Assembly (NCBI GenBank): GCA_014204435.1
Contig: JACHLF010000001.1
Location: 762,889 to 826,888 of the forward strand
Direction of reading: 5' to 3'
From: Mycobacteroides chelonae
GTDB taxonomy: Bacteria > Actinomycetota > Actinomycetes > Mycobacteriales > Mycobacteriaceae
Length of the DNA stretch: 64,000 nucleotides
Under the pieces are notes generated by a model that saw nothing but the letters and a program-made list of their open reading frames with translations, made no database searches and had not been told where the DNA came from. Positions 43,450 to 55,938 of the stretch are shown here, piece by piece; within the stretch, counting starts at the first letter, position 1; each line of letters begins with the position of its first letter. The position numbers and the translations under genes were made by a program.

Positions 43450-44550
43450 ATTCGGTACTTGGCGCCGCGATGTTCCTCGGGCAGCCGGTCGCTGTTGCCC
43501 AACAGTCTGTGTCGCAATGTTCCTGGCGTATAGGAATTTTGGTAGGCGCCGCGCTCGGTCAGCACCGGAACCACATGCTCGACGAATTCCTCGAAGGTAA
43601 CGGGGTGATGGTGTAGGCCGGGTTGAACCCGTCGACATCGGTTCCCTCCACCCACTCCTGCAGGGTGTCGGCTACCTCGACATCGGAGCCCACGACGCGG
43701 GGCCCACGCCGCCGATCTCGCCCCATTCGGCGATCTCGCGCACTTTCCGTTCCCGGCCGTCATCGGTGGCCGCCTGGAATGCCGCGACCGCCGACAGGAT
43801 GGCATTGGAGTCCACGTTTCCGATCGGTTCGTCCAGGCCGTAACGGGCTAGGTCGACGCCCATCCAGCCGGACATGAACACCAGTGCGCCCTCCGTGCTT
43901 GGCGTGCGCCGCTTAGGAGTTTTCTCGTGTAATCACGGTGGCGAGGTTGAAGATCTTGGCGGAGTGAGGATCTCGCCCCGCGAGTTCGCGGCGAATCGTG
44001 GTGCCTGTCTGGCGCAGCAGTTCCTTCGTGGGAGCCGCGATGAATACCGCCTCGGCGTTCTCGGCGGCAAAGCGTACCCCGCGCGGGGATGATCCCGCCT
44101 GATAGATCACCGGCGTCCGTTGTGGGGAAGGCTCCACGAGACGCACACCGGAACGGTGAAATGCGTTACCTCATGACCGATGTGGTGCACCTTGTCCGGA
44201 TCGGTGCAGACACCGCGCGCCGTATCGCGGACGACGGCGTCGTCTTCCCAGGAACCTTCCCGCAGATTGTAGAGCACCTCCAGGTACTCGGCGGCGTGGT
44301 CGTATCGGGCGTCTTGTGCGCCCTGGCGGATGGCCGCCTCATCGCCGGCGTCGTAGATGTCTTAGGTGCCAAGTACGTCGGCGATGAACAGCCCGTCGAA
44401 CCGACCGCGTTCCGGCAGCTTGGCCAGCTTGGTCCAGTAGGACAGATCCTTGTACCGGCAGGACTGGTCGTCGGGGTGTCGCCACCGGCCAGGGGATTGG
44501 TGCGCAACGCAATTCATATCGACCGCGTTGAAACGAATGACGCGGGTCAT
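43450..44550 (-). pseudogene. luciferase-like (NtaA/SnaA/DszA type) flavin monooxygenase, multiply frame-shifted
   Basis: Nearly the whole family sequence can be read on the minus strand by changing frames. It starts MTRVIRFNAVDMNCVAHQSP at 44550, continues LAKLPERGRFDGLFIADVLGT, then in a second frame (near 44380) YDAGDEAAIRQGAQDARYDH, then LPNERR and TPVIYQAGSSPRGVRFAAEN in a third (from 44146), with another break near 43910. Then GWMGVDLARYGLDEPIG, VREIAEWGEIGG, and finally VTFEEFVEHVVPVLTERGAY near the C-terminus. At least four disruptions are present. The intact protein would have been an FMNH2-dependent monooxygenase acting on a chelator, sulfone or similar compound. Confidence 0.8.
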
Positions 44551-44606
44551 TCCCTCAGCGTCGACACCCCGACGATACTAGTCACCGGTTGTACTCGGGG
44601 TGATGC

Positions 44607-45647
44607 TTAGAGTGTGGCGGTATCGATGACGAAGCGGTACCGCACGTCGCTGGCCACCACACGCTCGTAGGCCTCGTTGATGTACGAGGCGTCAATGACC
44701 TCGATCTCGGATCCGATGCCGTGCTTGGCGCAGAAGTCAAGCATCTCTTGGGTTTCCGGGATGCCGCCGATCAACGAACCCGAGATGCTGCGCCTGTTGG
44801 TCAGCAGCGGGAAGCCGGGAACCTCGATCGGGTTTTCGGGCAGGCCCAGCTCCACCAGGGTGCCGTCGAGACCCAGCAGGCCCAGGTACTTGCCCATGTC
44901 CAAGTTCGAGGACACGGTGTTGAGGATCAGGTCGAAGCTGCTGCGCAGCGACTTGAAGGTGTCCGGATCGGCAGTGGCGTAATAGTGGCTGGCGCCCAGG
45001 CGCAGGCCGTCTTCTATCTTCTTGAGTGACTGGCTCAGCACCGTCACCTCGGCGCCCATCGCCTTGCCCAGCTTGACAGCCATGTGGCCGAGGCCACCCA
45101 GGCCGACGACGGCGACGCGCTTGCCGGGACCGGCGTTCCAGTGTCGCAGCGGCGAGAAGGTGGTGATGCCGGCACACAGCAGCGGTGCAGCCGCATCCAG
45201 CGGCAGGCTGTCGGGGATGCGCAGGACGTAGTTCTCGTCGACGACGATGGCCTGGCTGTATCCACCCTGCGTTTGGGTGCCGTCACGATCTTTGGCGCCA
45301 TAGGTGCCGACCATGCCGCGCTCGCAGAACTGCTCTAGCCCGGCAAGGCAGCTCGGACACTCGCGGCAGGAGTTCACGAAGCAGCCGACACCGGCGTGGT
45401 CGCCCGGCTTGAACTTGGTTACCTCGGAGCCAACCTCGGTGATGACACCGGCGATCTCGTGACCAGGGACAATGGGGTAGTTGGCGCGGCCCCACTCATC
45501 ACGGACAGTGTGGATATCGGAGTGACAGATACCGGCGAACTTGATGTCGATGAAGACATCGTGCGGACCAACCTCGCGACGTTCGATTGTGGTGGGAACC
45601 AGGGGGTCCTTACCGGAAGTCGCGGCATAAGCCGACACGGAGACCAT
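44607..45647 (-). CDS. adhC: NAD(P)-dependent zinc alcohol dehydrogenase AdhC
   Basis: A 346-residue medium-chain dehydrogenase. The catalytic zinc site is [15 protein letters not shown] with [12 protein letters not shown], the structural zinc cysteines are in [15 protein letters not shown], and the NADP-binding motif is [17 protein letters not shown]. It belongs to the cinnamyl-alcohol-dehydrogenase/YahK group of broad-range aldehyde reductases. M. tuberculosis AdhC (Rv3045) is the orthologue and keeps the same place between DUF3349 and fecB; here the BacA-like transporter and others are inserted between. It probably detoxifies aldehydes. ATG 45647 follows AAAGGATGCA. Confidence 0.94.
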   Translation of the reverse strand: MVSVSAYAATSGKDPLVPTTIERREVGPHDVFIDIKFAGICHSDIHTVRDEWGRANYPIVPGHEIAGVITEVGSEVTKFKPGDHAGVGCFVNSCRECPSCLAGLEQFCERGMVGTYGAKDRDGTQTQGGYSQAIVVDENYVLRIPDSLPLDAAAPLLCAGITTFSPLRHWNAGPGKRVAVVGLGGLGHMAVKLGKAMGAEVTVLSQSLKKIEDGLRLGASHYYATADPDTFKSLRSSFDLILNTVSSNLDMGKYLGLLGLDGTLVELGLPENPIEVPGFPLLTNRRSISGSLIGGIPETQEMLDFCAKHGIGSEIEVIDASYINEAYERVVASDVRYRFVIDTATL

Positions 45648-45692
45648 ATATGCATCCTTTTGCGATAGTTAACGTAGCTACCGATTGAAAGC

Positions 45693-47588
45693 CTACTCGG
45701 CCCCGCTTATTCCCGCGCCGATCGGAGAGAGCGCCCAGCGCCCGTCGCCGAGCAGCTCCAATTTCTGGGTGTGATGCTGGTCAACAGTGCTGCGATGGCT
45801 GACGCTGACGACTGTGCACTCGGGCACCTCGGTGCGGACAAGGCGATAGAGCGCGAACTCCAATCCCTCGTCAAGCGCCGAGGTGGACTCGTCCATGAAG
45901 ACCACCTTGGGCTCGATGAGCAGGATGCGTGCGAAGGCGACACGCTGCTGCTCGCCCGGCGAGAGCACCTTGATCCAATCCGATTCCTCGTCGAGGCGGC
46001 CGACGAGATGACCCAGAGACACCTTGTCCAAAGTTTGGCGCAGCAGGTCATCCGAGAAGGTGCCTGACGCGGCAGGGTAGGTCACCGTATCGCGCAGGTT
46101 GCCCAACGGGATGTACGGCAGCTGTGAGATGAACATGGTCTCGTGCTCACCGCCAGGTCGGCTCCAGTGGCCGTCCGCATATGGCCATAGTTGTCCGAGA
46201 GAGCGCAGCAGTGTGGTCTTACCGCTGCCTGAGGACCCCTTGATGACGAGGGCATCGCCCGCATTCAGCTCCAGGTTCACATCATCAATGAGCGTGTCGC
46301 CGTTGGGTTTGCGGACATACACGTTCTCCAGGGTGACGCCCTCGTCCTGAGCACCGGGGTCGAGGGAAGGGAGCTCGCGGGATTGCTCGTTGGCCTGCAG
46401 TAGTCCATCGAGCCGGGTGACCGTGGCACGGTATGCGGCGAAGGTGTCGTAGGCGTTTCGGAAGAAAGACAGCTTGTCGTGAACTTGGCCGAAGGCGCTG
46501 CCGCTCTGGCTCACGTCGCCGTAGGTGATTTGCCCGGCGATGAGTCGAGGAACCTGGATAACCATGCTGAAGACTGCCGCTGTCTGTGATACCGCGAAGT
46601 TCCAGCTGGCGAATCCGATGGTGCGGTACACGAGTCGCCAGAAGTTGGCGATGATCTTGTCGAATTGTCCTTTGAGGTGGCGTGCTTCGACGTTCTCACC
46701 GCGATAAAGTGCGACACTTTCTGCCGTATCACGCAGGCGGATAAGGGCGTAACGGAACATGGCGTTGAGGCGTTCGTTGAGGAAGAATCGCCGGATCAAG
46801 GGTCGGCCGATACGGAAAGCGATGACCGTCGCCACCAGTACGTAGATATAGGTGAAAAATACCAGCGCTCTGGGTATTTCAACGCCGAGGACAGTCAGCG
46901 GGCCCGAAAGTCCCCAGAGGATGATGGTGAACGAGGGCAGGGTGATGCAGGCATTTACCGCGCCGAATGCAAGGTGGCTCGTTGTTGGCTGAATCGATTC
47001 GGGTGCGGTGGACATGGCGACAAAATTGTTGATATCAGACTGGATTCGCTGATCGGGGTTGTCAATGGTGTTGTCGATAAAGCGGGAGCGGTAGAACGCT
47101 CTGCCCTGCAACCAATCGCGCATTACCCGGTCGGTGAGCCAGATTCGCCAACGGATGATGAAGCCTTGAAGCAGGTAGTAGTCGATTGCGACCAGCGCAA
47201 TATTGATCGCCGCCAGAACGCAGAACCTGAAGACGTTGTGCCAGAAGAATGCTTTGGCATCGCCCATACCGGCACCGTCTTTGGTCAGAGCGACCACGAT
47301 CGCCTGAATAGAGTCGGAGATATCCTTGTAGTAGTAGGAGAAGACCACCGACAGCCGGACGTCGGCCACCACCGCGAGCAGAATTGCGAGTAGTTGGAGC
47401 CACGGTGCGGGATTGTTTCGGTCGGTGAAATAGTCGCCGGTGATGCGCCAGAACTGACGGCCCCACCTGGTGGTCCGAGTGATGATGAATGCGATCAGGG
47501 CGAAACAGACGGCTGTCAGCGGCAGCACCCAGCTGATCCATATGAACGACGCCCAGAGCTCGTTGCCCCAATCGATGGCTGTTTTCAC
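45693..47588 (-). CDS. BacA/SbmA-type ABC transporter with fused ATPase
   Basis: A 631-residue protein with an N-terminal transmembrane domain of about six helices (for example residues 15-38, near 68-90 and 110-130) and a C-terminal ATPase: Walker A GSSGSGKTT (451-459), signature LSPGEQQ (542-548), and Walker B VVFMDE. The membrane region around DSIQAIVVALTKDGAG and YYLLQGFIIRWRIWLTDRVM resembles the SbmA_BacA fold. In M. tuberculosis the relative Rv1819c imports cobalamin, bleomycin and other hydrophilic molecules, and is needed for chronic infection. The size (about 630) fits Rv1819c. It precedes adhC with a 45-base gap on the same strand. The substrate here is not shown by the sequence. 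Confidence 0.85.
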   Translation of the reverse strand: MKTAIDWGNELWASFIWISWVLPLTAVCFALIAFIITRTTRWGRQFWRITGDYFTDRNNPAPWLQLLAILLAVVADVRLSVVFSYYYKDISDSIQAIVVALTKDGAGMGDAKAFFWHNVFRFCVLAAINIALVAIDYYLLQGFIIRWRIWLTDRVMRDWLQGRAFYRSRFIDNTIDNPDQRIQSDINNFVAMSTAPESIQPTTSHLAFGAVNACITLPSFTIILWGLSGPLTVLGVEIPRALVFFTYIYVLVATVIAFRIGRPLIRRFFLNERLNAMFRYALIRLRDTAESVALYRGENVEARHLKGQFDKIIANFWRLVYRTIGFASWNFAVSQTAAVFSMVIQVPRLIAGQITYGDVSQSGSAFGQVHDKLSFFRNAYDTFAAYRATVTRLDGLLQANEQSRELPSLDPGAQDEGVTLENVYVRKPNGDTLIDDVNLELNAGDALVIKGSSGSGKTTLLRSLGQLWPYADGHWSRPGGEHETMFISQLPYIPLGNLRDTVTYPAASGTFSDDLLRQTLDKVSLGHLVGRLDEESDWIKVLSPGEQQRVAFARILLIEPKVVFMDESTSALDEGLEFALYRLVRTEVPECTVVSVSHRSTVDQHHTQKLELLGDGRWALSPIGAGISGAE

Positions 47589-47733
47589 GCATGCACTCCC
47601 GTGTTCGTCACTATCCAGTTGACCGCGCAGTGTACGGGCACAGACTGAGCGCGTCCTGGCAACGGGGTTACAGCGCGGGGGTGGACCTCACGAACGTGAG
47701 CGTTCAGCTCAGCCGATTGGCCGAGCGTCGAAG
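47589..47733. other. intergenic gap
   Basis: No gene or clear hairpin seen between the ABC transporter and the EamA transporter. Confidence 0.3.
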
Positions 47734-48603
47734 CTATGCGCCCGGGTTTACATTCGGCGCGGAGTCGCGGCGCACGGCGACCGCTACCACGATGGCCAGG
47801 ATGCCGAGTAGTTCTGGCGTGCTGGGAATCTGGTGCATGACGAGTACGCCGATCGCGGTGGCCGAGAGCGGAAGGAGCGCCAGAAGCACCGCGAAGTAAT
47901 TGCGCCCAGCGTTCCGCAGGATCACCTGGTCGAGCCCATACGGGATGACGTTGGAGAGCACGCCCATCAGCAGGCCCAGGACGATGATGCGGACAACCGG
48001 TATGTCTCCTTGGGAGCCTGCGATTCCGAAGGCCAGTACCGGGGCAGTCACGACCATGGCGACGGTGAAACCGGCAGCCAGCGAGTCTGCCGGATTGCCC
48101 TGTAGCGCAACGTGTTTTCCCAGGATGATGTATCCGACCCACAAGAGTGCGGCCAGCAGGGCGAACGCCATTCCCACCGGCTCCGCGGAGAGCTGCACAT
48201 TCGCGATCAGGATCACGCCGACCAGTGCTGCCAGTACCGAGAGCCCGTCGCGAAGGGACCGCGACCCGACCGCCGCGACGCCGATCGGTCCCAGGAATTC
48301 GATCGCCACCGCGGTGCCCAGCGGCAGTCGGTCGATGGCCAGGTAGAACGACATGTTCATGAGTGCGGTGACCACTCCAAAGCTGCCGGCCCACCACAGG
48401 GCCCGGCCCCGCCATGCCTCACGTCCGGGGCGGGCGATGGCAAGGAGCACCAGCGACGCGCCGCATATCCGGAGCCAGGCCACGCTGGTCGGGTCAAGCC
48501 ACCGGAACAGGCTGACTCCGGCCGCCGCACCGACATATAGCGACGTACCGCTGACGAGCATGAGTGCGGGCGCGGCGAGTCTGTGGCGCTCGTGCTGACT
48601 CAC
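47734..48603 (-). CDS. EamA/RhtA-type drug/metabolite exporter
   Basis: A 289-residue, ten-helix transporter with two EamA repeats. Sequence features are WLRICGASLVLLAIARPGRE, FYLAIDRLPLGTAVAIEFLGPI and LDQVILRNAGRNYFAVLLAL, the last two being typical of RhtA, the E. coli threonine/homoserine exporter. It likely exports an amino acid or a related compound across the plasma membrane. The GTG at 48603 overlaps the stop codon of a small upstream ORF as GTGA, suggesting coupling. On the other side it stands alone. Confidence 0.86.
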   Translation of the reverse strand: MSQHERHRLAAPALMLVSGTSLYVGAAAGVSLFRWLDPTSVAWLRICGASLVLLAIARPGREAWRGRALWWAGSFGVVTALMNMSFYLAIDRLPLGTAVAIEFLGPIGVAAVGSRSLRDGLSVLAALVGVILIANVQLSAEPVGMAFALLAALLWVGYIILGKHVALQGNPADSLAAGFTVAMVVTAPVLAFGIAGSQGDIPVVRIIVLGLLMGVLSNVIPYGLDQVILRNAGRNYFAVLLALLPLSATAIGVLVMHQIPSTPELLGILAIVVAVAVRRDSAPNVNPGA

Positions 48604-48749
48604 CGCGACGCCAACAGGGTGCGAGCGGCCCGCGCCAGATCCCGCATGGCGGTGAAGAACGGCGCGTTCATCTGGTCCAGTGTGGCGCCGGCATCAACGC
48701 GCGGCGTGGCCGGCTCTACTGCGCACTGGTGATCGGCACCCGCGGACAT
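48600..48749 (-). CDS. possible small coupled ORF before the exporter
   Basis: A 49-residue ORF starting ATG at 48749 (MSAGADHQCAVEPATPRVDA) and ending MRDLARAARTLLASR, whose TGA overlaps the GTG of the exporter gene. The C-terminal helix is amphipathic and coding-like. I do not recognise a family. It could equally be the tail of a decayed gene. The plus-strand frame through the same bases (INARRGRLYCALVIG) is another candidate, and only one can be real. Confidence 0.3.
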   Translation of the reverse strand: MSAGADHQCAVEPATPRVDAGATLDQMNAPFFTAMRDLARAARTLLASR

Positions 48750-48819
48750 GTGGTGGCGACCAATCACATCCTGCACTCGGTGAAGCGGCGGGTCCGCCGG
48801 GCGCGCTGAACTCGGATGG

Positions 48820-49293
48820 CTAGGAACGCAATTCGCGTCGAGCTGACTCCGCGGCCAGCGCCTGCTGGAAACCGCGTACGAACCCCATCTGGGACTTCTT
48901 GAGCTGGCGCTCCAGCAGTCCGGGCAGCCGGATCTTCAGGTCGAGGGAGATCTCCGCGGTCAGTCGGGATTCGGGGTCATCGGGGATGACCGTGAACCGG
49001 CTGACGTTGTGACGCAGGGTTCGACTTTCCAGCAGAGTGAGCTGACAGCCGTCGGGATACCACTCGTATTCGGTGAGGGAATCGTCCGAGATTCCGAGTG
49101 TGGAACTCACGGTGCGCACCAGGCGTGGTGAGCCGTCCTCGAACGATTCGACCACGGTCATGTTGCTCGTGACCGGTGGCCACGACGGCAGGTGTGGGCG
49201 GAGCCAACTGTCGACAGATTCGACGTCCTTGAGCACCTCGAGGATGGTCTGCGGGCGGGCGGCCACGGCGACGTCGATGCGTTCCTGGATCAC
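48820..49293 (-). CDS. SRPBCC family protein
   Basis: A 157-residue protein of the Bet v1-like SRPBCC superfamily, started at the GTG at 49293 with GGAAGG about nine bases upstream. Sequence features: IQERIDVAVAARPQTILEVL, VDSWLRPHLPSWPPV, DDSLTEYEWYPDGCQLT and FTVIPDDPESRLTAEISLDLK. Such proteins form a helix-grip fold with a hydrophobic cavity and act as lipid or polyketide binders or cyclases. Many mycobacterial SRPBCC proteins have no assigned ligand. Upstream lies an inverted-repeat element at 49385-49413. Confidence 0.8.
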   Translation of the reverse strand: MIQERIDVAVAARPQTILEVLKDVESVDSWLRPHLPSWPPVTSNMTVVESFEDGSPRLVRTVSSTLGISDDSLTEYEWYPDGCQLTLLESRTLRHNVSRFTVIPDDPESRLTAEISLDLKIRLPGLLERQLKKSQMGFVRGFQQALAAESARRELRS

Positions 49294-49384
49294 GTTCCAT
49301 CCTTCCGTGGTCTCTCGGGGAACGTTAGCCCAAATAGGACGCAATTGGGAGCTTTTGCGCCATGTTGATTGTAAAATACCTGTT

Positions 49385-49413
49385 CAGTACCAGTACTAAA
49401 GGTACGGGTACTG
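49385..49413. promoter_or_regulatory. 13-bp-arm inverted repeat upstream of SRPBCC gene
   Basis: CAGTACCAGTACT (49385-49397) and GGTACGGGTACTG (49401-49413) are complementary at 11 of 13 positions around AAA. The region is AT-rich. It is either the terminator of the DDN-like gene or an operator for the SRPBCC gene; CAGTAC/GTACTG half-sites repeated four times suggest a protein-binding site. Confidence 0.5.
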
Positions 49414-49429
49414 TATGTAACGGATAGCT

Positions 49430-49942
49430 TCAGGCCGCCTGTTCGAGGGTGAAGACCCTGATCTCCCGGTTGGTGCGCCCCTTGTAGGCCGAGTAGACCT
49501 CCAGCATTGCCTCGAAGCGCCGGTAGTAGTGGTCACGCTCGGGGCCCTGGACGAGGGTGGCGACGACATCGATGGTCTGCCCCGCCAGCGTCACCTTGGC
49601 GCGCGGGTCCGCCAGCAGGTTGGTGGTCCACGCCGGGTGCTTCTGTTGGCCGAAGTTGCTACCCACCAGGGCGATCCGATCGCCATCGTGCAGGTACAGC
49701 AGCGGGGAGACCCTGGGCTGGCCCGACTTGCGGCCCGTTGTGGTGAGCAGCAGTGTTGACAAACCCAAGGGGCCGAGCACGGTGTACCGGCTGCCCGTGC
49801 GCTCCATGACGGCCCGGTCCAGCGGCGTCAGCTTGCGAATGGTCCACGAACCCGGTTTAGTGGCGGCGAACTTGGCGGCGATCCGGGACAGCGCGCTGTC
49901 GGGATTGCCCCAGCGATTCTCGGGAAAAGTCTTGCTGCTCAA
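49430..49942 (-). CDS. F420-dependent (Ddn-like) nitroreductase family protein
   Basis: A 170-residue split-barrel protein of the deazaflavin-dependent nitroreductase family (PF04075). It has the family's PGSWTIRKLTPLDRAVMERT, LLLTTTGRKSGQPRVSPLLY, LVGSNFGQQKHPAWTTNLLA and VTLAGQTIDVVA. The SNFG and HPAW motifs hold cofactor and substrate-loop residues in Ddn, the enzyme that activates nitroimidazole prodrugs in M. tuberculosis. Members generally reduce quinones or aldehydes with F420H2. Its ATG overlaps the stop of the upstream YCII gene by 4 bases, so they are co-translated. Confidence 0.9.
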   Translation of the reverse strand: MSSKTFPENRWGNPDSALSRIAAKFAATKPGSWTIRKLTPLDRAVMERTGSRYTVLGPLGLSTLLLTTTGRKSGQPRVSPLLYLHDGDRIALVGSNFGQQKHPAWTTNLLADPRAKVTLAGQTIDVVATLVQGPERDHYYRRFEAMLEVYSAYKGRTNREIRVFTLEQAA

Positions 49943-50217
49943 GGGATTATCTTCGACTTGCGGCCGGCGTTGAATCCGGTTCGGGTGTACTCGGCGACAC
50001 CGGCCGTGGTGTACGGGTCGGCCGCGATCAGTGCCTCGGCGTCTTCGACGCTGATGTCACCGGTGATCAGCACGCCGCCGGTGCCGGTCTCGTTACGGCC
50101 GCTGATTAGCAGCTTGCCTGCCGCAATCTCGCCGTCGAGCCACTCCAGGTGCGCGGGTCGGACACCGTCCACGACATCGATCGGTTGGGTGTAGGTCAGC
50201 TGCAGCACGTGGTACAT
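49939..50217 (-). CDS. YCII-related protein
   Basis: A 92-residue ferredoxin-like fold protein: MYHVLQLTYTQPIDVVDGVR, AHLEWLDGEIAAGKLLISGR, TGGVLITGDISVEDAEALIA and DPYTTAGVAEYTRTGF. This is the YCII family with conserved His and Asp (HLEWLD and the ADPY motif) implicated in catalysis or substrate binding. YciI-type proteins often serve as dimeric accessory enzymes in dehalogenation or oxidation pathways. It overlaps the Ddn-like gene (ATGA) and lies downstream of fecB on the same strand. The ATG at 50217 is clear. Confidence 0.87.
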   Translation of the reverse strand: MYHVLQLTYTQPIDVVDGVRPAHLEWLDGEIAAGKLLISGRNETGTGGVLITGDISVEDAEALIAADPYTTAGVAEYTRTGFNAGRKSKIIP

Positions 50218-50269
50218 GCCCGGAGCGTAACGGTTGGATCGTTGGACGGGAGGGGCAGCGACGGGGATT

Positions 50270-51310
50270 TCAGTTGATCGGTGCGTCGACCCACTGCAAG
50301 TCGTCGAGAATCCCGCGGGCCGCGACGATTCCGTCTCCAGTCTGCCACACCTCGTTGTTGACTGTGAAGACTCGATTGTCGCGTACCGCGCCGAGCGCCA
50401 TCCAGGGCTTGGTGCTGAAAATCCGGGCGGCGCGGTCCTTGGCCGATGGGCTGGTGAACGAGACGTACACGATGTCGCCTTCGGCAGCCGAGAAGTCCTC
50501 GGTGCCGATCTCGACAAATGGGGTATCGGTAAATCGTTGGGTGGCAGGACGGTCCAAGCCCGCGGCGGCGAACACCGACGCGGGGAAATTGTTGGCGCCA
50601 TACACGCGCACGGTCTGATCGGTGAACTGCACGATCGAAGCCTGGAAATGCGCGGCGTCGTTCTCGCGGCCCACTTTCTTGGCAGCATCCACGAATCCTG
50701 ACCACAGCTTGTCGGTGTCGGCAGTCCGTCGGGTTGCCTTACCCACCAGGCGGACGTGCTCGGCCAGGTCGTGGCCGGAGACGATCACCGTCGGTGCGAT
50801 GGCGCTCAGGTCCAGGTAGGAGTTCTGGTCGCCGAGCGAGCTGAGGATGAGATCGGGCTTGGCGGCACTGATCTTGGCCAGGTCCGGAGATGCCATGGGG
50901 CCGATCGGTGGCGCGTTGTGGATCACGGTGCCCAGGTAGGCCGGTGGAGCGGTCGTGCGGTCGGCCAGGCCCACCCCCACGATCCGGTCCTGTAGCCCGA
51001 GCGCGCACAGCGTGTCGATCGCCCCGGCATCGAGCACCACGATGCGCTTGGCGTCCTCGGGTACTTCCGTCTCGCCCTGGTCGTGCCGCACCTCGCGCGG
51101 TGCCGACGGGTCGAAGGGCGCGGCATCCTTGGCGCAGGACTCGTCGGGCTTGCGTGCGTTTCCCAGCACGCCTGCGCCGGCGATCTTGGTCGTGCTGGTG
51201 GCGAGCGTGCTCGGGTTCTCGTTGGTGGGTTTCTCGGTACATCCCGACACCGTCACCGCTACGAGTGCCGCGGATATCGCGGCAGCGCCCCAAAACCTCG
51301 CCGTCTGCAC
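50270..51310 (-). CDS. fecB: FecB-like iron-siderophore binding lipoprotein
   Basis: A 346-residue lipoprotein starting at the GTG at 51310 (VQTARFWGAAAISAALVAVT, lipobox VSGC). The mature part is a type III periplasmic binding fold: KRIVVLDAGAIDTLCALGLQ, PDLAKISAAKPDLILSSLG, GHDLAEHVRLVG, and ALGAVRDNRVFTVNNEVW. Such proteins bind ferric siderophores for ABC import. In M. tuberculosis FecB (Rv3044) lies next to ctaD, as here; it has also been linked to cell-envelope integrity. No permease genes adjoin it, so it works with a system encoded elsewhere. The N-terminal extension in the longer frame to 51529 overlaps the ctaD promoter and is unlikely. Confidence 0.9.
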   Translation of the reverse strand: MQTARFWGAAAISAALVAVTVSGCTEKPTNENPSTLATSTTKIAGAGVLGNARKPDESCAKDAAPFDPSAPREVRHDQGETEVPEDAKRIVVLDAGAIDTLCALGLQDRIVGVGLADRTTAPPAYLGTVIHNAPPIGPMASPDLAKISAAKPDLILSSLGDQNSYLDLSAIAPTVIVSGHDLAEHVRLVGKATRRTADTDKLWSGFVDAAKKVGRENDAAHFQASIVQFTDQTVRVYGANNFPASVFAAAGLDRPATQRFTDTPFVEIGTEDFSAAEGDIVYVSFTSPSAKDRAARIFSTKPWMALGAVRDNRVFTVNNEVWQTGDGIVAARGILDDLQWVDAPIN

Positions 51311-51453
51311 CCGGTCGAACTTACCGGGCGGGGACGCGAACACGCGGGTAGGACCGCCAAAGACCCCCGTCACGACGTTGGCACGGTTCGGAAACGACAC
51401 CAAGTACGACTCTGCGTAGGACCCGCTCCGTGATCGGGGGTGGCGCGGGCTAG

Positions 51454-54464
<3,011 letters not shown>

Positions 54465-54486
54465 TTCCGCGTATTCGCGGCGGCAC

Positions 54487-55935
54487 TCAGCCGACCATTG
54501 CCGAATCGGCCAGCGGCAGCACGCCGGTGACGGTGTGCCAGGCCTGAGCGAGTAGCTCGACACCCCCCAGCAATTGGTCATCGGGTTGGGTGAAGGGCAC
54601 CCGCACAAAGCGTTCCAGCGATCCGCCGACACCAAACCGCGGGCCGGCGGCAATACGCACCCCGAGGCGTGCCGCGGCGGCGGCCAGCGCGGTGCTCATC
54701 GGGGCGGGAAGTCGGGCCCAGATACACAACCCGCCTTCGGCCTCTTGCAGCTCCCATTCGGGAAGCCGGCGGCGTAGTTCGGTCACCGCCAGCGCGCGGC
54801 GTGCACGTAAGGTCTGGCGCTGCATCCCCTCGATCTCGTCCGCACGTTCCAAGAGTTCGGCCGCAGCCAGCTGTTCGAGGATCGGAGTTCCGGTGTCCAT
54901 GGCCGACCGGACCGCGGCCAGCCGCGCGATGGTGGTGCGGTCCGCGCGAATCCAGCCCACCCGGATTCCACCCCAGAACGATTTGGACATGGACCCGATA
55001 GTGACCACCAGGTCGGGGCGGGAGACCAGCGAGGCCATCGGTGCAGGTGTGGAGTCCTCGTGCCAGACACCGACGAGTGATTCGTCGACGACCGTCCGGG
55101 TGCGGGTTTGGGAGACGATCTCGGCCAATGCCTTTCGCTGCGCCAGTGGCATGGTGAGGCCGGTGGGATTGTGGTTGTCCAGCACCAGGTACGCCAGGTT
55201 CGGGGCGGTCTGGCGGATGGTGGTCTCCATCCCGGTCATGTCCCAGCCGGATTCGCGTTCATGCGTGTGCAGGGGCACCGGCACCGGCCGCCCACCACGT
55301 TGCCCGATCGCGTCGAGCGCGCCGTGATAAGTAGGTTGTTCGACCAGGACCCGGTCACCGGGCTCCACGAAGGAGCCGAGCAGAAGCGCGATGGCCTGCT
55401 GTGCGCCGCAGGTCACCATGACCTGGTCCTCGGTGGTGGGCAATCCTCGTCGGGCGAAGTGCTCGGCGATACGAGGGCGCAGCTCCGGGATGCCGATCAA
55501 TTCATGGCCGATGCCCCGAAGGTGGGTGGGCAGTTTGGTCAGGGCAACCTGGTAGGCCTCGAGCACCGCTGCTGCCGGTGCGGCGGTGGCGGCATTCTGC
55601 AGGTCAATCGTCGGGTTCATCAATCCCGTTGTGGTCGAGGGTGATCGGTTCGGCCCGGGCAGCGCGGTGGTGCTGCGCGCGCCCTGGCGGCCGCACAGAT
55701 ATCCGGTGTCGCGCAATTCGGTGTAGGCCGCGGTGACGGTGGTGCGGCTGACGTGCAGCGCGCTCGCGAGTGCTCGCTCGCCGGGAATCTGGACCCCAAG
55801 GGCCAGTCGTCCGTCGATGATGAGGAGCCGGATCGCGTCGGCCAGCGCGCCGTAGGCAGGCCCCGCAGAGCCTGCGGTGCGCCATTGTCCGAGGTGACGG
55901 GCCAGGGTGTCGGCGGTGACCACTCGATCAGGCAT
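54487..55935 (-). CDS. MocR-family regulator (GntR HTH fused to class I aminotransferase)
   Basis: A 482-residue fusion. Residues 1-100 are a GntR winged helix (GPAYGALADAIRLLIIDGRL, then ERALASALHVSRTTVTAAYTEL). The rest is a fold-type I PLP domain with the lysine motif GSMSKSFWGGIRVGW and EQPTYHGALDAIGQRGG. MocR proteins bind PLP and control target genes by the HTH. The divergent membrane gene at 55998 belongs to the YczE group, and YczR-type MocR regulators with yczE neighbours are a known pair. Three half-sites of AGCCAGT lie right at its start codon (ATG 55935), suggesting autoregulation. Confidence 0.9.
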   Translation of the reverse strand: MPDRVVTADTLARHLGQWRTAGSAGPAYGALADAIRLLIIDGRLALGVQIPGERALASALHVSRTTVTAAYTELRDTGYLCGRQGARSTTALPGPNRSPSTTTGLMNPTIDLQNAATAAPAAAVLEAYQVALTKLPTHLRGIGHELIGIPELRPRIAEHFARRGLPTTEDQVMVTCGAQQAIALLLGSFVEPGDRVLVEQPTYHGALDAIGQRGGRPVPVPLHTHERESGWDMTGMETTIRQTAPNLAYLVLDNHNPTGLTMPLAQRKALAEIVSQTRTRTVVDESLVGVWHEDSTPAPMASLVSRPDLVVTIGSMSKSFWGGIRVGWIRADRTTIARLAAVRSAMDTGTPILEQLAAAELLERADEIEGMQRQTLRARRALAVTELRRRLPEWELQEAEGGLCIWARLPAPMSTALAAAAARLGVRIAAGPRFGVGGSLERFVRVPFTQPDDQLLGGVELLAQAWHTVTGVLPLADSAMVG

Positions 55936-55938
55936 AAA

